Assembly: GCA_028622995.1 (NCBI GenBank)
Contig: JAJQJQ010000046.1
Span: forward strand, 930,001-994,000
Source: Panagrolaimus kolymaensis
Taxonomy: Eukaryota > Nematoda > Chromadorea > Rhabditida > Panagrolaimidae
Length of the DNA stretch: 64,000 nt
Reading direction: 5' to 3'
Below the pieces are notes generated by a model. The model did no database searches and was not told the DNA's origin. It was given only the letters and a program-made list of their open reading frames with translations. Positions 59,427 to 64,000 of the stretch are shown here, in pieces (position 1 is the first letter of the stretch; the number at the start of each line of letters is the position of its first letter). Made by a program: the position numbers and the translations under genes.

Positions 59427-62400
59427 AAGTTGCAAGTGAACCACCAATTCCAACAAGTTCTGCATCGATAGATGATTTGACAACCGCATTTTTAAGTGAT
59501 GAATTAATTGAAATGGATGGAAGTGGAAGTGGAGCGAGTTTAAATGATTATTATCTCGATGATGATCCTGATGCATTTGATCCACCCGCGCATTATAGAT
59601 TAGACAAATATTTATCAACAAATTATAATCCAAGAGTAATACCCAGAAGATTTGTAAATGAAACGGTGGATGTTTCTGTGAAAATGGAATTATATCAAAT
59701 TATTGAAGTTGTGAGTATTTAGACAAATTAAAATAAAGAAATTTAAAAACAAACATTTAAAAAAATTATCGTTTTTTTTCTTCGGATAAAACCATTTATT
59801 ACAAAACCAAGGAGATTTTTTGGAAAAATATTTAACAGTCTGTTTCTTCAAATTTTTGATATTATGTTTTACTTTGTTTTTGTAGGCAAAAAATACAGTA
59901 TCTTTAATTACTTATAGGTTTACCCATTTACTATCAAGTTTTCGATCTTAAAGATTTCCCTTCAACTTTATAATTTTTTAAAGCATTTTTATAATTTACA
60001 TTTGTATGCTTAATTTTCTCATCTGTTTCAGAATGAACCACAACAATATATGGTTATAAATGCATGGATTGTTGAGGTAATTTTTTTGATTTATTTTTAA
60101 ATTAGAAAATTTTTCTTTTTTACTATGCTGTTTCTTTGTTTTGTTTTTTAACCATTGAAAAAAGAAAATATGTCAAACCTCCCATAATTATTCTTCTTTG
60201 AATGCTTTTTTACGCGTAATTCTATTTGATTGATTATAATGCAACTTTGAGCTTTGCTTTTTTTTCTTTTTTTCTTTTTCAAAATGGCAAACATTCATTT
60301 TCTCAAGCGAAAAAAAAACTAAAAAGACTAAAACAATTGTTTTTCATCATCATCATTTTGTTGCTTGCTTTTTTGCTTGCCAATCTTCATTTTCAAATTG
60401 CATAAAAAAGCATCAAAAAGAATAATGGAAGCAACAAAAAATAAATAAAAATAAAATAAAAAAGCAAAGTTTGACCCTTTTTTAAATTAAAGTTTTTGAA
60501 TTAAAAAAAGGTTTTCGCTTTTTTTGGGAATTCTTGGAAAAGAAAAAAATCGCATAGTTTAAAAAAAGATTAAAGTCAAAGAACATTCAACGAAAATTCT
60601 GATCGATAAATGAAATAAATATTTTTTCAGAGATGGTATGACGATTTGTTATATTGGAATCCAGCAAGATTTGGTGGCCTTAGTCAAATCAGCTTGCCGA
60701 AGGAATCAGTTTGGATTCCGGTAAGCTTAAAATTTTAAAATAAAATTTTTTCAAGCTTAAAACGAGCCGTCGAGGCTCTCAATGAAAGTCAAATCTTTTA
60801 TTCCTTTTTTTGTCTGCCGAATTTAATTTTTTCTTTGCAAATCATCTAAATTTCTCACATTCCAATACCTCTTTTTTAAGGACACCACCATTTACAATTC
60901 ATTAACCATGGATGAAGCTGAAAGTCGACGACTCATAAATGCCAAAATTACTACCATTCCAAAAAAGAAGACAGCTTTGGTTGAACTTTTATATCCAACT
61001 TTATATAAAATTAGTTGTTTATTAGGTAAATATTTTCTTTTTTTCAAGACCCCTAATATTTTTTGTTTAAGATTTACGATTTTTTCCATTTGATATTCAA
61101 TCATGTAAAATGACAATGGGTTCATGGACGCATGATAATAAAGCAATAAATTATTTTCCTTATAACGGAACTAATAAACCCGCAATTTCTACAAAGCATT
61201 GTATTGAAAATGAAGAATGGAAGCTTATAGGAACAAAAGTTATAAGAGCTGAATTAAAATTTGATTGCTGTACAAATAATTATACTTTATTGGATTTTTA
61301 TATTCATATTCAGCGGAAACCATTGTTTTATTTAGTTAATCTTATTGCTCCAACTGGAATAATTACTTTGATTGCTATCGTTGGATTTTTTAGGTAAGAA
61401 TTTTCTTTTGTTAGAGAAAAAATTGTGGAAAGATTAATTTCAGTTCCCCAACGGTTAATGATGTTCGAGAAGAAAAAATGACCCTTGGAATTACGACTTT
61501 GTTAAGCATGTCAATTTTATTATTTATGATTTCTGATAAAATGCCTAGCATGGGAAGTAGCGTTCCACTTATTGGTAAGTTCTTCCTTTTTTAAATTTGG
61601 ACCACCATATAAAACTTAAGTAAATATGTATTTAGTATTTTACGTCATCGCTTCTGCTCTTGCATTTTTGTTTTAGTTGAAAGGCTTTGAATGTAAGAAA
61701 AAAATAAGTGACATTACTTTACTTGAAAAGTTATTAACATTTTATGACAAGTCTGAGAGAGAAAAAGTAACAATTGAGCAAGGGTCAAAGAATTTTTGGC
61801 AACAAAAATGATTTTAGCTTTTTTTGTTTCTTTAAAGGGACATAGCTATTTCATGCCTTTTTTGAAATTTCGTTTGCGGGCACTGCAAGTTACACTTGGT
61901 AAGGCGCGTGTTTGAATTACCGTGTAAGACAGAAGTGACACGGTAATTCAAACACGCGCCGCCCCAACTGTTCCTATCAGCCCCAGTATCGAAATTTTTG
62001 AAAAGGCATGAAATAGCTATGTCCCTTTAAATCTATATGAATTTAATTATAAACACAGTTTAAGCAGGAAAATTGCTTGAATAAAGAAAAACAAATGAAA
62101 AAAAAGCTAGCAAAACTAAAAATATTTTTCAGGTTGGTTTTATGCATCGAATATGACTTTGATTGGTACAGCAACCTTAGCTGCTTCAATTGTAATTTAT
62201 ACTCAAAAGAAAGGATTTGTTGGTCATCGACCCGCACGAAGAACGATGAGATGGGCTCGACGATTTGGACGTATGCTTTTGATAAAAATGCCATTATTGA
62301 TGCTTCAAGCATACGCGTTGAAAGCAAAACAAGAAAAAATGCAAAAACGTGCATCACAAAGGAAGCAATCAGTGTGGCAAAAATGGCAAAAAATTGGTAA

Positions 62401-63125
62401 AGACCTTCGTCGACCTACAAATACTATAGATTCTAATTCCCTTCAACAACCAAGTTCATCAAGAAAAACTACAACCACGGAAATGAATATGCAAGATTTA
62501 GCTCAATTAAAAAAGATGAGATATAAAAGGAGGAGTATCACCGAATTAACTCTTGGAAGCTTAAGTAAGTATCAAAGTAAGTATCAATGAGCTTTTATTG
62601 GAATGATTTTTGACTATAGAATCTTTGTTAAACAACAATTAAAGACACCATTTGTTTTTTTAGATTCTGAAGCTCTAAGATATGCCGATGATGAAGTTGT
62701 TTCATCGGATGAAGAAAAATCTTATAATGAAAACAATGCAAATGGTTCACTCGTTCGCGGCGGCGGTGGAGTTGAAAATCCAAATTTTAATAAATCTCGA
62801 ACTACTAGCTTTTCATCCCATCATACCCATAATGTTCGATTACTAGAAAATAATAATGATTATTATTTTACCAATGAAGATGGAAGTAAGCTTAAAAAAT
62901 TATATAGAAAAGAAATTAGCATAAATTATCCATATTTTTTTAGATTTGGATCTATCAAATTTGACTGCTCTTCAAAAACGAAATTTAGCCCAAATTGAAT
63001 GGGATTGGATTGCAGCGGTAATTGAAAGAGGATTTTTACTATTATTTTTATTATTATTTATGTGTTGCGTTATGGGAACATTAGTTATAGGAGCATATTA
63101 TCTCTTTTTCGCAACTGTTGATTAG
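59427..63125 (+). CDS. Nicotinic-type Cys-loop receptor alpha subunit, DEG-3-group-like, 5' incomplete
   Basis: Nine exons (59427-59710, 60032-60076, 60631-60720, 60881-61025, 61072-61393, 61444-61574, 62133-62564, 62664-62885, 62944-63125) give about 616 residues without the first exon. An acidic Ser/Gly/Asp-rich leader is followed by the ligand-binding domain. WYDDLLYWNPARFGG is the loop D region, the Cys-loop has exactly 13 residues between its cysteines (CLLDLRFFPFDIQSC), and FDCCTNNY in loop C has the vicinal Cys pair of alpha subunits. M1 ends IAIVGFF. M2 (EEKMTLGITTLLSMSILLFM) has the Glu ring of cation channels. M3 is followed by a long basic M3-M4 loop, and M4 is near the end. It is an acetylcholine- or choline-type channel by family; exact ligand unknown. 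Confidence 0.9.
61836..62026. mobile_element. 191-bp TTAA-flanked MITE, copy 3
   Basis: Same element as at 8553 and 27179 but inverted, with TTAA on both sides. It lies inside the intron 61575-62132 of the receptor gene, between M2 and M3, and makes up about a third of that intron. Confidence 0.92.
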
Positions 63126-63661
63126 TGAGAATTAAAAAAGCTTAAGGACTTATGTTAATTTTTATTTTTGTTGTTTTTTAAAGCCATTGCAATGATCTCA
63201 AACATATCCAAAGAAAATGAGTAAACTTAAAAAAAGATAAATGTTGTTGATTTAAAATTTAAAAAATGTATTTTTTTGCTGACAAATAAAATAAAAAACT
63301 TAAAAAACAATCGAATGATTTTACTTGATAAATTCTTTTCCTTCCTATTTTGCACTTTATATTAATGACTGACGTAAGATAATTTTATTGTCCGAATTGA
63401 ATCGAATTGAACTTATTTTTTTACCGATCAACGACCTCGCATTCTTATTTTTTTTGAGAACGACACCTACAATCTATTTATTTATTCGAGTTTGTGATGA
63501 TTTGTTTTTTTTATATCCAAAAAAATAATATAATTAATGTTTGGGGTTTGTTTCTATGAGAAAAAAATAAACATTCGAGTTTAATTTGGTGGGTTTTATC
63601 AAACACAAAAAGGTTGCAGTTTTTTGACGTCGTCAACAAAAATATAGTTCAAAAATGGAAG
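63126..63661. other. Spacer between the receptor and the Gly/Tyr-rich gene
   Basis: An AATAAAATAAAA polyadenylation-type signal near 63286 probably ends the receptor transcript. The rest is AT-rich promoter flank of the next gene. Confidence 0.55.
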
Positions 63662-63670
63662 TATAAAAAG
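63662..63670 (+). promoter_or_regulatory. TATA box of the Gly/Tyr/Gln-rich gene
   Basis: TATAAAAAG, 72 bp before the ATG at 63734, with a short leader and no other candidate between. Confidence 0.6.
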
Positions 63671-63733
63671 GAAAACTTTGAACTTGAATTAAATCATTTT
63701 TGATAAGAAAAATTCTTTGTTGTGAATAAAAAA

Positions 63734-64000
63734 ATGTTTGCTAAAATAGTGTTTATTTGTTTGATTGCAACTTTTGCTTTTGCTTCGGCTCAATTTGGAT
63801 TAGGCGGTAGCGCATATGGACCTGCAGGTGCGGGAATTCAAACAGGCTTAAATGCAGCTGGTATGGGTGGCGGTTATGGCCAACAAGGTTATAGCGGATA
63901 TGGTCAGCAAGGATATGGAGGTGGTTACGGACAACAGGGATATGGCCAACAAGGCTATGGAGGATATGGCGGCCAAGGAGTTCAAAGCGGAGTTGGTGCC
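63734..64000 (+). CDS. Secreted Gly/Tyr/Gln repeat protein, cut by the window end
   Basis: Signal peptide [19 protein letters not shown] is followed by [15 protein letters not shown], then repeats on the unit YGQQGY or [10 protein letters not shown]. Eighty-nine codons are visible and the frame runs off the edge. The composition resembles worm Gly/Tyr-rich secreted peptides (cuticle-associated or Gly-rich antimicrobial types) and could form aggregates or be cross-linked through Tyr. The promoter is compact and TATA-led. Confidence 0.85.
   Translation, partial: MFAKIVFICLIATFAFASAQFGLGGSAYGPAGAGIQTGLNAAGMGGGYGQQGYSGYGQQGYGGGYGQQGYGQQGYGGYGGQGVQSGVGA

Noticed and set aside
1..64000. tRNA, rRNA and CRISPR features
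   Set aside because: I looked for the TTCGA-type B box, cloverleaf stems and direct-repeat/spacer arrays and recognised none; a tRNA or covariance-model scan would be decisive.

Overview
The window is AT-rich eukaryotic DNA that reads as a nematode genome. Most introns are 45-120 bp with TTTTAG/TTTCAG acceptors. The gene content is typical of nematodes: serpentine chemoreceptors of the Srh and Srg/Srv types, divergent F-box-like proteins, a thaumatin-like protein, a GH25-type lysozyme relative, a GON-2/GTL-type TRPM channel and a DEG-3-type Cys-loop receptor. I read the F-box-like and GTPase expansions as suggesting a non-Caenorhabditis nematode, possibly of panagrolaimid type, but that is inference. 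All exon models below were spliced by hand. Where I summed exon lengths (most multi-exon genes) the total is divisible by three.

Layout. 1-4.9 kb: no supported gene. 4.9-8.0 kb (-): an Srh receptor, an F-box-like gene, a partial duplicate of that gene's 3' end, and on + a stray C-terminal exon pair from the GTPase family. 9.0-10.2 kb (+): a second chemoreceptor. 10.3-22.3 kb (-): a tandem cluster of large AIG1/GIMAP-like P-loop GTPases. It has three intact genes (A, B, C), a decayed fourth (D, with a one-base deletion inside its P-loop) and a loose C-terminal exon pair. 22.3-28.1 kb: a transposon sink lying inside what looks like a long intron of gene D. It holds a Helitron-like element with an LTR element nested in it, two hAT-type MITEs and a TTAA-flanked MITE. 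28.6-34.9 kb (+): TRPM channel. 35.8-40.3 kb (+): tripeptidyl-peptidase II. 41.0-42.7 kb (-): a secreted protein with Cys-rich, chitin-binding-like modules and a GH25-like domain without catalytic acids. 43.1-43.7 kb: a second Helitron-like element. 44.7-45.6 kb (-): thaumatin-like protein. 46.8-47.7 kb (+): second F-box-like gene. 47.9-49.0 kb (-): Srg/Srv-like receptor. 50.1-52.1 kb (-): a vWA plus alpha-kinase fusion. 52.6-53.1 kb (-): a His/Gly-rich secreted protein. 54.6-55.6 kb (+): a small three-finger-like secreted protein. 59.4-63.1 kb (+): a nicotinic-type receptor subunit whose first exon was not found. 63.7 kb to the end (+): a secreted Gly/Tyr/Gln repeat protein cut by the window edge.

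How the genes relate. Most are unrelated housekeeping, sensory or channel genes. Two themes stand out. The first is a set of probable surface or defence products: the GTPase cluster (GIMAP-like families act in immunity in other animals), the lysozyme-like protein, the thaumatin-like protein, and the His/Gly-rich, Gly/Tyr-rich and three-finger secreted proteins. The second is intense small-transposon activity: four hAT-type MITEs, each with different termini and a perfect 8-bp target duplication; three near-identical 191-bp TTAA MITEs; two Helitron-like elements carrying minisatellites; and a young non-autonomous LTR element.
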